Part shown: positions 56,174-62,406 of the stretch, piece after piece | Layout: the number at the start of each line of letters is the position of its first letter | Numbering within the stretch: the first letter of the stretch is position 1 | IMG/VR virus record: IMGVR_UViG_3300008108_000042 | Coordinates: 1 to 64,000 of that record | Reading direction: 5' to 3' (one strand) | Length of the DNA stretch: 64,000 bases | Origin: a virus | The notes under the pieces: generated by a model | The model's input: the letters and a program-made list of their open reading frames with translations, nothing else | Told to the model about the DNA's origin: nothing | Databases searched by the model: none | Position numbers and translations under genes: made by a program

Positions 56174-56438
56174 CAGGATCAGCACCAACAGATTTAATCA
56201 TTTCAGAGACATCTTCATCATCATAGTATAAACGAAGTTCTGCAATCAGTTCATCTTGTTCTAGTCCTGAGACATTATTTACAATCGTATCGAATACAAA
56301 TTGTTCCATCGTTTTCATGTCCATGCTATCAACCAACTGAGTTGCATAGTTATCAACGAGGTCAGAGAGTTGTGCTTCGGTCAGCATAGTTTTAGAGGGT
56401 TCAGATTTAAGGACTTCAATGTAAAGATCTTCAGTCAT
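56160..56438 (-). CDS. Acidic helical protein (92 aa, unknown)
   Basis: Starts MTEDLYIEVLKSEPSKTMLT, then EAQLSDLVDNYATQLVDSMD, FVFDTIVNNVSGLEQDELIA and LRLYYDDEDVSEMIKSVGAD. Composition is acidic and helical throughout with no known motif. The layout is familiar from cyanophage hypothetical proteins. It overlaps the 34-aa gene by 8 nt. Confidence 0.72.
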   Translation of the reverse strand: MTEDLYIEVLKSEPSKTMLTEAQLSDLVDNYATQLVDSMDMKTMEQFVFDTIVNNVSGLEQDELIAELRLYYDDEDVSEMIKSVGADPDVIL

Positions 56439-56535
56439 CTTTCTTCTTAGTTGTTGAATTGTGAGAAAAAAGTATAGGACGAATCTGTTTAGTATTGGTG
56501 CGAATTGCGTTTGTTTGACGTTGTTGACGGGACAT
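56431..56535 (-). CDS. 34-aa basic protein (unknown)
   Basis: Starts MSRQQRQTNAIRTNTKQIRP and ends NSTTKKKDD. Very basic and Gln/Thr-rich, probably disordered. Its stop lies inside the start region of the next gene and its start is 2 nt after the stop of the 49-aa membrane protein gene, so it fits the tight packing here. Confidence 0.55.
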   Translation of the reverse strand: MSRQQRQTNAIRTNTKQIRPILFSHNSTTKKKDD

Positions 56536-56537
56536 GA

Positions 56538-56687
56538 TTAGTTGCCTTGAATGATGTCAGCAGCAGTGTGAAGTACCTCTCCTGTTGTATATCGTACCGA
56601 GGGATTGAAGATAAACAACAGGAGGAAGATTAGACCTAGAACTTTCATCTTATCAGGTGACTTGAAAGTGAGAGTTTTAGAGGACAT
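56538..56687 (-). CDS. Small membrane protein (49 aa)
   Basis: Starts MSSKTLTFKSPDKMKVLGLI; one hydrophobic segment (VLGLIFLLLFIFN) followed by a soluble tail (YTTGEVLHTAADIIQGN). An internal ATG at MKVLG would give a 36-aa version, which matches how I recall similar cyanophage proteins starting. It begins 2 nt past the 104-aa gene's stop. Likely in the host inner membrane. Confidence 0.68.
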   Translation of the reverse strand: MSSKTLTFKSPDKMKVLGLIFLLLFIFNPSVRYTTGEVLHTAADIIQGN

Positions 56688-56689
56688 CT

Positions 56690-57004
56690 TCAGTTCAGAC
56701 GCATACCAGAGAAGAAAGGAATCGTCATGCCATTGTAACGAATGAACCACTTAAAGTCTTTCTGAAAGACATACTCACCAGGGCAACCATGCTCGGCAAG
56801 AATAGCATTGAGGCGGGACTTTGTGGTAACAGTTTGCCAACCACCATCGAAAAGTTCAATCCAAGTTTCACCAATGCGAGCGATCAGATTACCATGCAGG
56901 TACACATCGCTGGAGTTAGTATAAGAAATGACTTCGGTATTCTTACACTTCCAATCTTTGCCGTTGGTGATAGCAGTGTTCATTTGGCGTTCGATTTGGC
57001 GCAT
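56690..57004 (-). CDS. 104-aa hypothetical protein
   Basis: Starts MRQIERQMNTAITNGKDWKC. The middle (YLHGNLIARIGETWIELFDG, GWQTVTTKSRLNAIL) suggests a small beta-rich domain, and the end has KWFIRYNGMTIPFFSG. I recall similar proteins in other cyanophage early clusters. It is the first gene after boxed promoter P2; CAGGAAAC in the shared leader acts as its ribosome site. Confidence 0.75.
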   Translation of the reverse strand: MRQIERQMNTAITNGKDWKCKNTEVISYTNSSDVYLHGNLIARIGETWIELFDGGWQTVTTKSRLNAILAEHGCPGEYVFQKDFKWFIRYNGMTIPFFSGMRLN

Positions 57005-57030
57005 TTGAGGCGTTTCCTGATTACCTTGTA

Positions 57031-57084
57031 AGGATAGAACGGATCGGGCAGAAAGTCAAGCGTTTTGAGATTAGTGTTGCTTAT
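57031..57084 (-). promoter_or_regulatory. Early promoter P2 with upstream box and shared leader
   Basis: -35 TTGACT (57054-57059), 17-nt spacer, -10 TATCCT (57031-57036), box ATAAGCAACACTAAT (57070-57084) 10 nt upstream of the -35. Downstream is the leader CTTACAAGGTAATCAGGAAA, which is shared with P3 and, in large part, P7. Confidence 0.85.
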
Positions 57085-57102
57085 CAGACTGATTAGCAAC
57101 GA

Positions 57103-57270
57103 TTATCGATTCTTATATTGACAATCAGGGGAAAACTCTTTAATCTGTTCGCAGATTTGTGCCTGACGTTGTTTGTATGCATCAAACATTTTGTTATCAC
57201 GTTGGATCAGAAATACGTTCCAACCGAGAATAGCAGCAAATGCAAGTGTGGCGTAAAGATAGAGTTTCAT
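57103..57270 (-). CDS. Small membrane-anchored protein (55 aa)
   Basis: Starts MKLYLYATLAFAAILGWNVF, an N-terminal membrane anchor, followed by a charged helix (QRDNKMFDAYKQRQAQICEQ). Ends SPDCQYKNR with two cysteines. Function unknown. Confidence 0.7.
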   Translation of the reverse strand: MKLYLYATLAFAAILGWNVFLIQRDNKMFDAYKQRQAQICEQIKEFSPDCQYKNR

Positions 57271-57289
57271 GATTCAATTTAGAATTAAA

Positions 57290-57562
57290 TTAAACGAGGC
57301 AAAGTGCAGGAGCAGGTTGAACCAAATAGGAGAAACGTGTTGCCGTTACAGATGCACCAGCAAGACCAATCTCATCTACAATCTCCCACTCATCTTCCAT
57401 CTCACGAATTACAACATAACCGAAAGTTCCTGCGATTGGCATTTGCTCAAGACCACAACGTTCTGCCTGTCGTTGAGTGCTAAAACGCTCTTTACGATTC
57501 CACCAACCGAGACGATTTACGTCTTCAGAAGGTCCGAAACTGATGCAAATGTATTCAGGCAT
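57290..57562 (-). CDS. 90-aa hypothetical protein
   Basis: Starts MPEYICISFGPSEDVNRLGW and runs through RKERFSTQRQAERCGLEQMP and GTFGYVVIREMEDEWEIVDE. An alpha/beta pattern with several aromatic residues; no catalytic motif seen. It follows the 53-aa gene by 3 nt. Confidence 0.72.
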   Translation of the reverse strand: MPEYICISFGPSEDVNRLGWWNRKERFSTQRQAERCGLEQMPIAGTFGYVVIREMEDEWEIVDEIGLAGASVTATRFSYLVQPAPALCLV

Positions 57563-57565
57563 GAT

Positions 57566-57727
57566 TTACACAGAAGGAGTAACGTTGATCTCTTTAATGT
57601 TCAACCCACAGAGTTGATTGTAGACCCGATTGAGAATAAGTTTGTCGGCGGTCTTTGCCTTTGATTTCTCATACCAAATGGTCACACATCCATCGTAGGT
57701 CTCAACACGAACACGATAGTTTTTCAT
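57566..57727 (-). CDS. 53-aa hypothetical protein
   Basis: Starts MKNYRVRVETYDGCVTIWYE; a short beta hairpin, a helix (KSKAKTADKLILNRVYNQLC) and a final strand (LNIKEINVTPSV). A small beta-alpha-beta fold is likely. Its ATG overlaps the stop of the 60-aa gene. Confidence 0.7.
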   Translation of the reverse strand: MKNYRVRVETYDGCVTIWYEKSKAKTADKLILNRVYNQLCGLNIKEINVTPSV

Positions 57728-57906
57728 GCGTTGTCGATTAGATCTTGTTCAATCTGGTGAAGTGTACTTACTGTCCAGTTCTCAGGATTACCATGAGGAG
57801 CATACAGTTGACTATAGCGAAGACCATAAAGATCAGGATTTAGATGTTGCAACTGTTCAAGAGTTTCAGCGATCTTAACGCTGATTTGGTGTTGATAATC
57901 ACTCAT
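57724..57906 (-). CDS. 60-aa hypothetical protein
   Basis: Starts MSDYQHQISVKIAETLEQLQ. Helical at both ends, with a central GLRYSQLYAPHGNPENW loop. The stop overlaps the next ATG (ATGA-type coupling). Confidence 0.68.
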   Translation of the reverse strand: MSDYQHQISVKIAETLEQLQHLNPDLYGLRYSQLYAPHGNPENWTVSTLHQIEQDLIDNA

Positions 57907-57909
57907 GAT

Positions 57910-58074
57910 TCAGTAGTTAGAAACAACGGTGAAGATGATGCCAGTTTCGTTATAACGAAGAGTCACATCACAGTAATACTCTTCAGACAGATTGTAGGCG
58001 AGATCGTATGCCTTATCCATGTCAGTGGTAGTGTTCTCCCACGGTGCAGCGGGGCAAAGAACATCAACTCGCAT
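57910..58074 (-). CDS. 54-aa hypothetical protein
   Basis: Starts MRVDVLCPAAPWENTTTDMD. A helix (KAYDLAYNLSEEY) and two strands (CDVTLRYNETGIIFTVVSN) suggest a small compact domain. First gene after promoter P3, with CAGGAAAC as ribosome site. Confidence 0.7.
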   Translation of the reverse strand: MRVDVLCPAAPWENTTTDMDKAYDLAYNLSEEYYCDVTLRYNETGIIFTVVSNY

Positions 58075-58100
58075 TTGTTTCGTTTCCTGATTACCTTGTA

Positions 58101-58154
58101 AGGATAGGACGGATCACGCCAAAAGTCAAGCGTTTTGAGATTAGTGTTGCTTAT
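58101..58154 (-). promoter_or_regulatory. Early promoter P3 with upstream box and shared leader
   Basis: -35 TTGACT (58124-58129), 17-nt spacer, -10 TATCCT (58101-58106), box ATAAGCAACACTAAT (58140-58154). Nearly identical to P2 over some 75 nt, including the leader. The box supplies the stop codon of the 79-aa gene upstream. Confidence 0.85.
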
Positions 58155-58390
58155 CGAAGAATGTGCCGATAATCAATTTCCCTAATCAACCAACCTGATT
58201 GTGTTGCAATCTCTTCGCACAGTTCGTATGCTATATCAGCATCATCTGCATCGTTGTTTAGATCTAACTCAAAGATCTGTCCAATATAACGAGAGGGCAA
58301 AAACTCTTCAGTTTCAAGTTGATCTTGCTCACTCCAATCGTCATCATCAAGTGAACAATCAAATGCGATGTCAGTAACTTGAACTTGCAT
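58151..58390 (-). CDS. Acidic 79-aa hypothetical protein
   Basis: Starts MQVQVTDIAFDCSLDDDDWS and continues EEFLPSRYIGQIFELDLNND, ADIAYELCEEIATQSGWLIR and EIDYRHILR. Acidic first half; the second half looks like a small alpha/beta domain. I recall similar sequences in cyanophage genomes. The stop lies in the P3 box. Confidence 0.73.
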   Translation of the reverse strand: MQVQVTDIAFDCSLDDDDWSEQDQLETEEFLPSRYIGQIFELDLNNDADDADIAYELCEEIATQSGWLIREIDYRHILR

Positions 58391-58392
58391 GA

Positions 58393-58521
58393 TTATTTGC
58401 GGAGAGGAGAATTGAAATAACGACGGAAAGCAGTAACAAGAATGATACCCGTCGAAATAACACCAACGAGACCAAGGAAGGTAACAGCATCGCCGCTGAA
58501 AGTGTAAGTATCAGGGTTCAT
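58393..58521 (-). CDS. 42-aa single-span membrane protein
   Basis: Starts MNPDTYTFSGDAVTFLGLVG, hydrophobic through VISTGIILVTAF, ends RRYFNSPLRK. Positive-inside rule gives N-out, C-in. Its ATG overlaps the stop of the 80-aa gene (TGATG). Confidence 0.7.
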   Translation of the reverse strand: MNPDTYTFSGDAVTFLGLVGVISTGIILVTAFRRYFNSPLRK

Positions 58522-58763
58522 CAAAGTCCTCCTGCTTGATTAACAAATGATTTAGCATCGCAAACTGTATCAAAGTATGCGATAGTTTCAAGATCAACAG
58601 CAGCAGCACCTGCAGCGAGATCTATATTCTTTACCTTACGAAGTTCGAATCCTTCGAGAACACCACCATAAATCTCACCAATATATTGTCCATCGAGAAA
58701 GATCCATTCTTGATAGTTAGGATCTGCCATGTTGCGCTCGTATGCAATAGAATTGTTGTTCAT
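58521..58763 (-). CDS. 80-aa hypothetical protein
   Basis: From the ATG at 58761-58763 (AAGG 8 nt upstream), the protein starts MNNNSIAYERNMADPNYQEW. It continues IFLDGQYIGEIYGGVLEGFE and LAAGAAAVDLETIAYFDTVC. A TTG start three codons earlier is less likely. Beta strands followed by a helix (DAKSFVNQAGG). Function unknown. Confidence 0.7.
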   Translation of the reverse strand: MNNNSIAYERNMADPNYQEWIFLDGQYIGEIYGGVLEGFELRKVKNIDLAAGAAAVDLETIAYFDTVCDAKSFVNQAGGL

Positions 58764-58768
58764 GATAA

Positions 58769-58915
58769 TCAACCTTGAGAAGCGTAGGACATCATTGCAA
58801 TCACTTTATCGTACAGTTTCTCTACATCAACACCAACAGTTTCGGACACTTCTTGCCAATCATCATGAAAAGTGATAAGATCAGCGATTGCGGAAAGTTC
58901 GTCTGGAGTGAACAT
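58769..58915 (-). CDS. 48-aa acidic helical protein
   Basis: Starts MFTPDELSAIADLITFHDDW, then QEVSETVGVDVEKLYDKVIA. Two helices; first gene after promoter P4. Function unknown. Confidence 0.68.
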   Translation of the reverse strand: MFTPDELSAIADLITFHDDWQEVSETVGVDVEKLYDKVIAMMSYASQG

Positions 58916-58938
58916 TTGTTTTCTTTGCTTACCTTGTA

Positions 58939-58992
58939 AGGATAGAACGGATTGCGGGAAAAGTCAAGCGTTTTGAGATTAGCGTTTCTTAT
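58939..58992 (-). promoter_or_regulatory. Early promoter P4 with upstream box
   Basis: -35 TTGACT (58962-58967), 17-nt spacer, -10 TATCCT (58939-58944), box variant ATAAGAAACGCTAAT (58978-58992). The initial leader (TTACAAGGTA) matches P2 and P3. Confidence 0.82.
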
Positions 58993-59015
58993 GGGTTAGA
59001 TAAGAGACTCAAATG

Positions 59016-59594
59016 TCAGTTTTCCAGCATTTCAGTGATAATAGGACCGAGCACATCTTGAAAGAAAGTGAAGAACTCAGTAGACGTAAATGGTACGTTT
59101 CCAAGTGTATCAATCATCCAATTTACACCATACACAGTGATACCTTTCTTGCCATACTTCTTGATCACACTAGTCGGAACTTCAGCAATACAGGGCACAA
59201 AATACCCAAACTGCACAGGCAAATTATACTTTGCTTCCACTGCTTCCTTTACATCGAGCACCTTCTGATTAGATGCTGGATTCTTCTCACTATCGAAGTT
59301 CAGATTACACTTGCTTTCAAGATATTGAATTGCACCACTTTTAGCAAAGAGATGATCTAACTGACGCTCACGCCCATTTACATCAATTCGATTGCTTTCT
59401 TCGATGAGATTAACTGAACAATCGCTAATTACCTTGTTCCAGAAGATTTCAAGTTGATTGCCTAATTGAATGAGCACACCATTTTGTGATACTTTATCAC
59501 CCAATCCTGCTGCTGCCAGCAAATAACTTTCCGTCTTTTTACGCTCAATTTGCAACACCAAGGGAAGCAGATTGTCAGTGAGATAGTTGTTCAT
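59016..59594 (-). CDS. Putative PD-(D/E)XK-type nuclease
   Basis: A 192-aa protein. The segment RERQLD80HLFAKSGAIQYLE93SK95CNLNF has the spacing and hydrophobic pattern of a PD-(D/E)XK active site (D ... ExK), with E49 in the preceding helix as a possible further ligand. The C-terminal half (LPVQFGYFVPCIAEVP, YGVNWMIDTLG) is compatible with the remaining core strands. It could be a restriction-type or host-DNA-degrading nuclease. No methyltransferase partner is seen. The family is not one I can name, so function is inferred from the motif. Confidence 0.6.
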   Translation of the reverse strand: MNNYLTDNLLPLVLQIERKKTESYLLAAAGLGDKVSQNGVLIQLGNQLEIFWNKVISDCSVNLIEESNRIDVNGRERQLDHLFAKSGAIQYLESKCNLNFDSEKNPASNQKVLDVKEAVEAKYNLPVQFGYFVPCIAEVPTSVIKKYGKKGITVYGVNWMIDTLGNVPFTSTEFFTFFQDVLGPIITEMLEN

Positions 59595-59615
59595 TTGTGG
59601 TGATAATGAGGGTTT

Positions 59616-59738
59616 TCAGTCGTTCCAATACTCATCATATTCTTCTTCCGACATAGCAAACACCTTTGCAATCTCTTCACGATCTTCTTCACTAATGTCG
59701 AAGATTTCGCCTTGCATGTCAGCAATTTCGTCCCACAT
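59616..59738 (-). CDS. 40-aa strongly acidic protein
   Basis: Starts MWDEIADMQGEIFDISEEDR and ends AMSEEEYDEYWND; about a third of residues are Asp or Glu. First gene after promoter P5 and directly before the nuclease-like gene. Such acidic mini-proteins can mimic DNA, but nothing shows this here. Confidence 0.65.
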   Translation of the reverse strand: MWDEIADMQGEIFDISEEDREEIAKVFAMSEEEYDEYWND

Positions 59739-59762
59739 GTGCTTTGTTTCGATTACTTTGTA

Positions 59763-59816
59763 ATGATAGAACGGATTGCCCCAAAAGTCAACCCCTGAAA
59801 GATCAGTGTTGCTTAT
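59763..59816 (-). promoter_or_regulatory. Early promoter P5 with upstream box
   Basis: -35 AGTCAA on the plus strand, TTGACT on the minus (59786-59791); 17-nt spacer; -10 TATCAT (59763-59768); box ATAAGCAACACTGAT (59802-59816). Drives the 40-aa gene and the nuclease-like gene. Confidence 0.8.
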
Positions 59817-59819
59817 GGG

Positions 59820-60713
59820 TCACCATGCCTTTGCCAAGTTAAAGTTATTGAAACTAAAGACTTGACGATTGACTAGTTTGAGCGTACCATAATCGTTCGA
59901 CATCACATAACCTTCGTGATCCGCAATTTGTCCATCAATATAACAGCAAACTCCGTATTCAGGAATAATCAAGTTCATGAAATCTTGCTTGATAGACATA
60001 ATCATGCGGTAAAATGCGAACAATGCGACATCATAACCAGTTTCTTCCGCAAGTGCTGCGGGGTCAATATCTTTGCCTTCACGAATATAACGATTGAGCA
60101 CAATCTTGAGATCTTTTGCTTGCTTTTCAGTCACAAAATCAACAGCAGCAGACAAGAACATTGCACTGCAAACTTTACGTTGCAGTGCAACATTTGCAAT
60201 AGGATCTACCTGAGCACCAAACTTGACAAAATAGACTTTATCATTGCTGATCAGTTCAGGTACATCAAACGATGCAACTACATCACGAAGATTATCACCA
60301 GTGTACGAAGTATGGCAAGCAATGATAAACTGTTGCTTGATGATATTGTCAAACTTATAGGTGATAGTATTAGGGCGATAGGTATCATCACCACCGAAAC
60401 CAATAAAATCACCTTGCACAATACCTTTGATGCGAGGCAGACAATCAAATGCTACATGCAAAATATCAGCAACTTTACCCTCATGGTTAGCATCAATCAA
60501 CTCATGAGAATAGTTGATCTTGATTTTCTTTTTATTGAAGACAGATTTAGTACCAACGAAGAACTTTCCAGTTTCAGGATCAGTGCCAAACACAATAGCA
60601 GGAGCACCATCCCATTTGATGCTAACTTTGCCAGAATGAGTGAACCAATCCAGCACTGACATATCGCCAGTGAGAATAAGATCTTCAGGATGTTCGAGAT
60701 GGGTGTTTTTCAT
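59820..60713 (-). CDS. Predicted ATP-dependent RNA/DNA ligase-like nucleotidyltransferase
   Basis: A 297-aa protein with covalent nucleotidyltransferase motifs in order: motif I K33-W-D-G (VSIKWDGAPAIVFG), FVGTKS at 52-57, a motif III-like GDFIGFGG at 101-108, motif IV E267-G-Y-V and motif V LK279LV. K33 would be the adenylated lysine. Motif IV EGYV resembles T4 RNA ligase 1. The N-terminal HLEHPEDLILTGD is a conserved-looking stretch in phage relatives. An RNA ligase (for example tRNA repair) or a nick ligase are both possible; no C-terminal domain of known type is seen. Its ATG starts 7 nt after the -10 of P6, so the transcript may be leaderless. Confidence 0.72.
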   Translation of the reverse strand: MKNTHLEHPEDLILTGDMSVLDWFTHSGKVSIKWDGAPAIVFGTDPETGKFFVGTKSVFNKKKIKINYSHELIDANHEGKVADILHVAFDCLPRIKGIVQGDFIGFGGDDTYRPNTITYKFDNIIKQQFIIACHTSYTGDNLRDVVASFDVPELISNDKVYFVKFGAQVDPIANVALQRKVCSAMFLSAAVDFVTEKQAKDLKIVLNRYIREGKDIDPAALAEETGYDVALFAFYRMIMSIKQDFMNLIIPEYGVCCYIDGQIADHEGYVMSNDYGTLKLVNRQVFSFNNFNLAKAW

Positions 60714-60719
60714 GCTTTA

Positions 60720-60773
60720 AGTATGGCACACAATCAGGCAAAAGTCAACCCCTGAATGATCAGCGTTGCTTAT
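60720..60773 (-). promoter_or_regulatory. Early promoter P6 with upstream box
   Basis: -35 TTGACT (60743-60748), 17-nt spacer, -10 CATACT (60720-60725), box ATAAGCAACGCTGAT (60759-60773). Only 6 nt separate the -10 from the ATG of the ligase-like gene. The box shares bases with the stop of the gene upstream. Confidence 0.8.
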
Positions 60774-61048
60774 CAGACAGAATAGGTCAACTTATCTTTT
60801 AACTTTTGCATCGCACTGTAGGGTGTAGTTTTATTCAGATCAACTACACTTCCAACGGTTGTGCTATTCTTTGGTGCGTGGAATTGTTTTGTCTTGGTGT
60901 TGTAGAATCCCCAGATACAACGACATTCATCACCCAAATTGTAATCAAACCTACGATCAAAATAAATCCAGATTGCAATAACATTGCTCTTAAAGTCTGT
61001 GCGCTCATAGTGATAACCTTCGGGTGCTTTATGAAATAATAGTTTCAT
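60773..61048 (-). CDS. 91-aa hypothetical protein, cyanophage type
   Basis: Starts MKLLFHKAPEGYHYERTDFK and includes IAIWIYFDRRFDYNLGDECR, CIWGFYNTKTKQFHAPKNST and a final basic helix. I recall this GFYNTKTKxxxAPxNSxxVG pattern from other cyanophage early regions. The start overlaps the 47-aa gene's stop (ATGA). Confidence 0.75.
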   Translation of the reverse strand: MKLLFHKAPEGYHYERTDFKSNVIAIWIYFDRRFDYNLGDECRCIWGFYNTKTKQFHAPKNSTTVGSVVDLNKTTPYSAMQKLKDKLTYSV

Positions 61049-61188
61049 GTGAATACTGCTGTAACTCCTATCACTTTAGCAGTAGGATTGCGAGCAAGTG
61101 CAGTACGCTTAGCATCAGCATAATCTCGTGCTTCAACTATCTCATCGAACACTTTGCCAGCAACATATAACTGAACTTTGCACTTCAT
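61045..61188 (-). CDS. 47-aa hypothetical protein
   Basis: Starts MKCKVQLYVAGKVFDEIVEA, then RDYADAKRTALARNPTAKVI, ending GVTAVFT. A beta-beta-alpha-beta mini-domain (strand, EARDYADAKRTAL helix, strand) like other phage mini-proteins. ATGA overlaps on both sides. Confidence 0.72.
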   Translation of the reverse strand: MKCKVQLYVAGKVFDEIVEARDYADAKRTALARNPTAKVIGVTAVFT

Positions 61189-61367
61189 CGTGTTTGATTA
61201 CGATACTTTCTCTTGACATATTTGCTCACAATATTATCAATCACAGGATACCATGGTTCTTTATTGCTAGGGTATCCAAGTTGCCGTGCTTCAGTGAGCA
61301 ACATCATGATGCAGTTCTCTTCTTCTTGAGTGAGATTGAGGTAATTGATAATACTAGTTTCAATCAT
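61185..61367 (-). CDS. 60-aa hypothetical protein
   Basis: Starts MIETSIINYLNLTQEEENCI, continues MMLLTEARQLGYPSNKEPWY, ends KYVKRKYRNQTR. Helical with a basic C-terminus. Shares one base with the 76-aa gene's end and overlaps the 47-aa gene (ATGA). Confidence 0.72.
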   Translation of the reverse strand: MIETSIINYLNLTQEEENCIMMLLTEARQLGYPSNKEPWYPVIDNIVSKYVKRKYRNQTR

Positions 61368-61597
61368 CAGTAGTGTGCTTCAGAGTAATCGAGTTGTGCA
61401 GAGTATTCTGCAATTTTATCGAAACACTTTTTACGCATTTCGGTATCAGCACCTTGCATAAATGAGAAGCAATACTTCATACGCTGTTCAGGATGTGCAT
61501 TGATGCGAGCAATCTCTGCCTTCGATTTGTTGTATGCGGCATTATATGCAAACATTTCACGATCTTCGATGCTCATGGTGTGAAACTTGCGGTTCAT
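61367..61597 (-). CDS. 76-aa hypothetical protein
   Basis: Starts MNRKFHTMSIEDREMFAYNA, with AYNKSKAEIARINAHPEQRM and ADTEMRKKCFDKIAEYSAQL. All-helical and charged. First gene after promoter P7, using the shared CAGGAAAC ribosome site; heads the 76-60-47-91-aa run. Confidence 0.74.
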   Translation of the reverse strand: MNRKFHTMSIEDREMFAYNAAYNKSKAEIARINAHPEQRMKYCFSFMQGADTEMRKKCFDKIAEYSAQLDYSEAHY

Positions 61598-61619
61598 GTC
61601 GTTTCCTGATTACCTTGTA

Positions 61620-61673
61620 ATAATAAGGCAAAAGGGGGCAGATGTCAACCCCCTATTGATCAGCGTTACTTAT
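61620..61673 (-). promoter_or_regulatory. Early promoter P7 with upstream box and shared leader
   Basis: -35 TTGACA (61643-61648), 17-nt spacer, -10 TATTAT (61620-61625), box ATAAGTAACGCTGAT (61659-61673). The leader TTACAAGGTAATCAGGAAAC matches P2 and P3. Confidence 0.85.
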
Positions 61674-61690
61674 GAGTATGATAAAGTATT

Positions 61691-61813
61691 TTAATATGTC
61701 ATATTGTCATCAATTCTATAGTCTTCAGGATCACCGATGGTATCATCTTCCATCACATCATCAATCCAATCACGATTAAGTTCATCGCATTGAATGTCAT
61801 CAAAAATGTTCAT
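61691..61813 (-). CDS. 40-aa acidic mini-protein
   Basis: Starts MNIFDDIQCDELNRDWIDDV, then MEDDTIGDPEDYRIDDNMTY. Strongly acidic. ATGA overlap with the basic 43-aa gene before it. Confidence 0.65.
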   Translation of the reverse strand: MNIFDDIQCDELNRDWIDDVMEDDTIGDPEDYRIDDNMTY

Positions 61814-61941
61814 GATTGTTTCTTTAATTTCTGAATAAATTGGTTACGTTGTTTCTTGAGTTGACGTGTTCGAGCAGAACGTTTAGGAGATTTATCGTTT
61901 CTCCCTTGTTTTCTCGGTGTTTCGTGTGATTTGAGGTGCAT
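61810..61941 (-). CDS. 43-aa very basic mini-protein
   Basis: Starts MHLKSHETPRKQGRNDKSPK, then RSARTRQLKKQRNQFIQKLK. Nearly half of residues are Lys, Arg or His; a nucleic-acid-binding peptide is plausible. Coupled to the acidic 40-aa gene by an ATGA overlap. Confidence 0.65.
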   Translation of the reverse strand: MHLKSHETPRKQGRNDKSPKRSARTRQLKKQRNQFIQKLKKQS

Positions 61942-61946
61942 TGTTC

Positions 61947-62096
61947 TTACTCATAGTCATAATCTATGATATAATCTATACTATAATCATCATATTCAAT
62001 TTCATATTCTTCATCTGTTATGATTGGTTCTCTAAACTCTTTAACCCATTCAGAGAGAGATACTGTTGTAGAATACGGATTGAACTTGTTATACAT
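61947..62096 (-). CDS. 49-aa acidic mini-protein with Asp/Tyr-rich tail
   Basis: Starts MYNKFNPYSTTVSLSEWVKE and ends in an unusual acidic-aromatic tail (DDYSIDYIIDYDYE). It lies 10 nt after the 58-aa gene and 5 nt before the 43-aa gene. Confidence 0.65.
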   Translation of the reverse strand: MYNKFNPYSTTVSLSEWVKEFREPIITDEEYEIEYDDYSIDYIIDYDYE

Positions 62097-62106
62097 GAGT
62101 TAGTCC

Positions 62107-62283
62107 TCAACGTTGATAATCTTCTTCAGAGAACTCATCATAGATCTTTTCTAGTTTTCGTTGGCGATTATTCTGTTTTTTAACATCATAACTGAACTCA
62201 TCATGGAAACGAAACCTAGTAGAAACTTTGTTTCGATGTGACTTTGGAGTATAGTCACTGTTACGACGGAAAGTTTTACCCAT
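62107..62283 (-). CDS. 58-aa basic mini-protein
   Basis: Starts MGKTFRRNSDYTPKSHRNKV, continues STRFRFHDEFSYDVKKQNNR, ends with an acidic DEFSEEDYQR. First of four mini-genes in a row after the promoter at 62356-62384. Function unknown. Confidence 0.65.
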   Translation of the reverse strand: MGKTFRRNSDYTPKSHRNKVSTRFRFHDEFSYDVKKQNNRQRKLEKIYDEFSEEDYQR

Positions 62284-62355
62284 GTTTAATGTGATTTAAG
62301 CAATGTAAAGTACAATTTATTTAGACGACATGCAATCATTTTTGATTGCCTAGAC

Positions 62356-62384
62356 ATCATAGACCTCTTGCCAGTTGTTGTCAA
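62356..62384 (-). promoter_or_regulatory. Sigma70-like promoter P9 for the mini-gene run
   Basis: -35 TTGACA (62379-62384), 17-nt spacer, -10 TATGAT (62356-62361). No box at the usual 10-nt distance; a partial match (ATCAGCGGGTTGC, plus strand) lies 11 nt further upstream, inside the helicase stop. A small hairpin (62332-62349) and a CTAAATA motif (62318-62324) follow before the 58-aa gene. Confidence 0.7.
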
Positions 62385-62406
62385 TAGGTCCAGTTTGGAA
62401 AGTGGA

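Noticed and set aside
59916-60659. 247-codon plus-strand open frame
   Set aside because: Lies fully opposite the ligase-like gene and has no start signal or family likeness.
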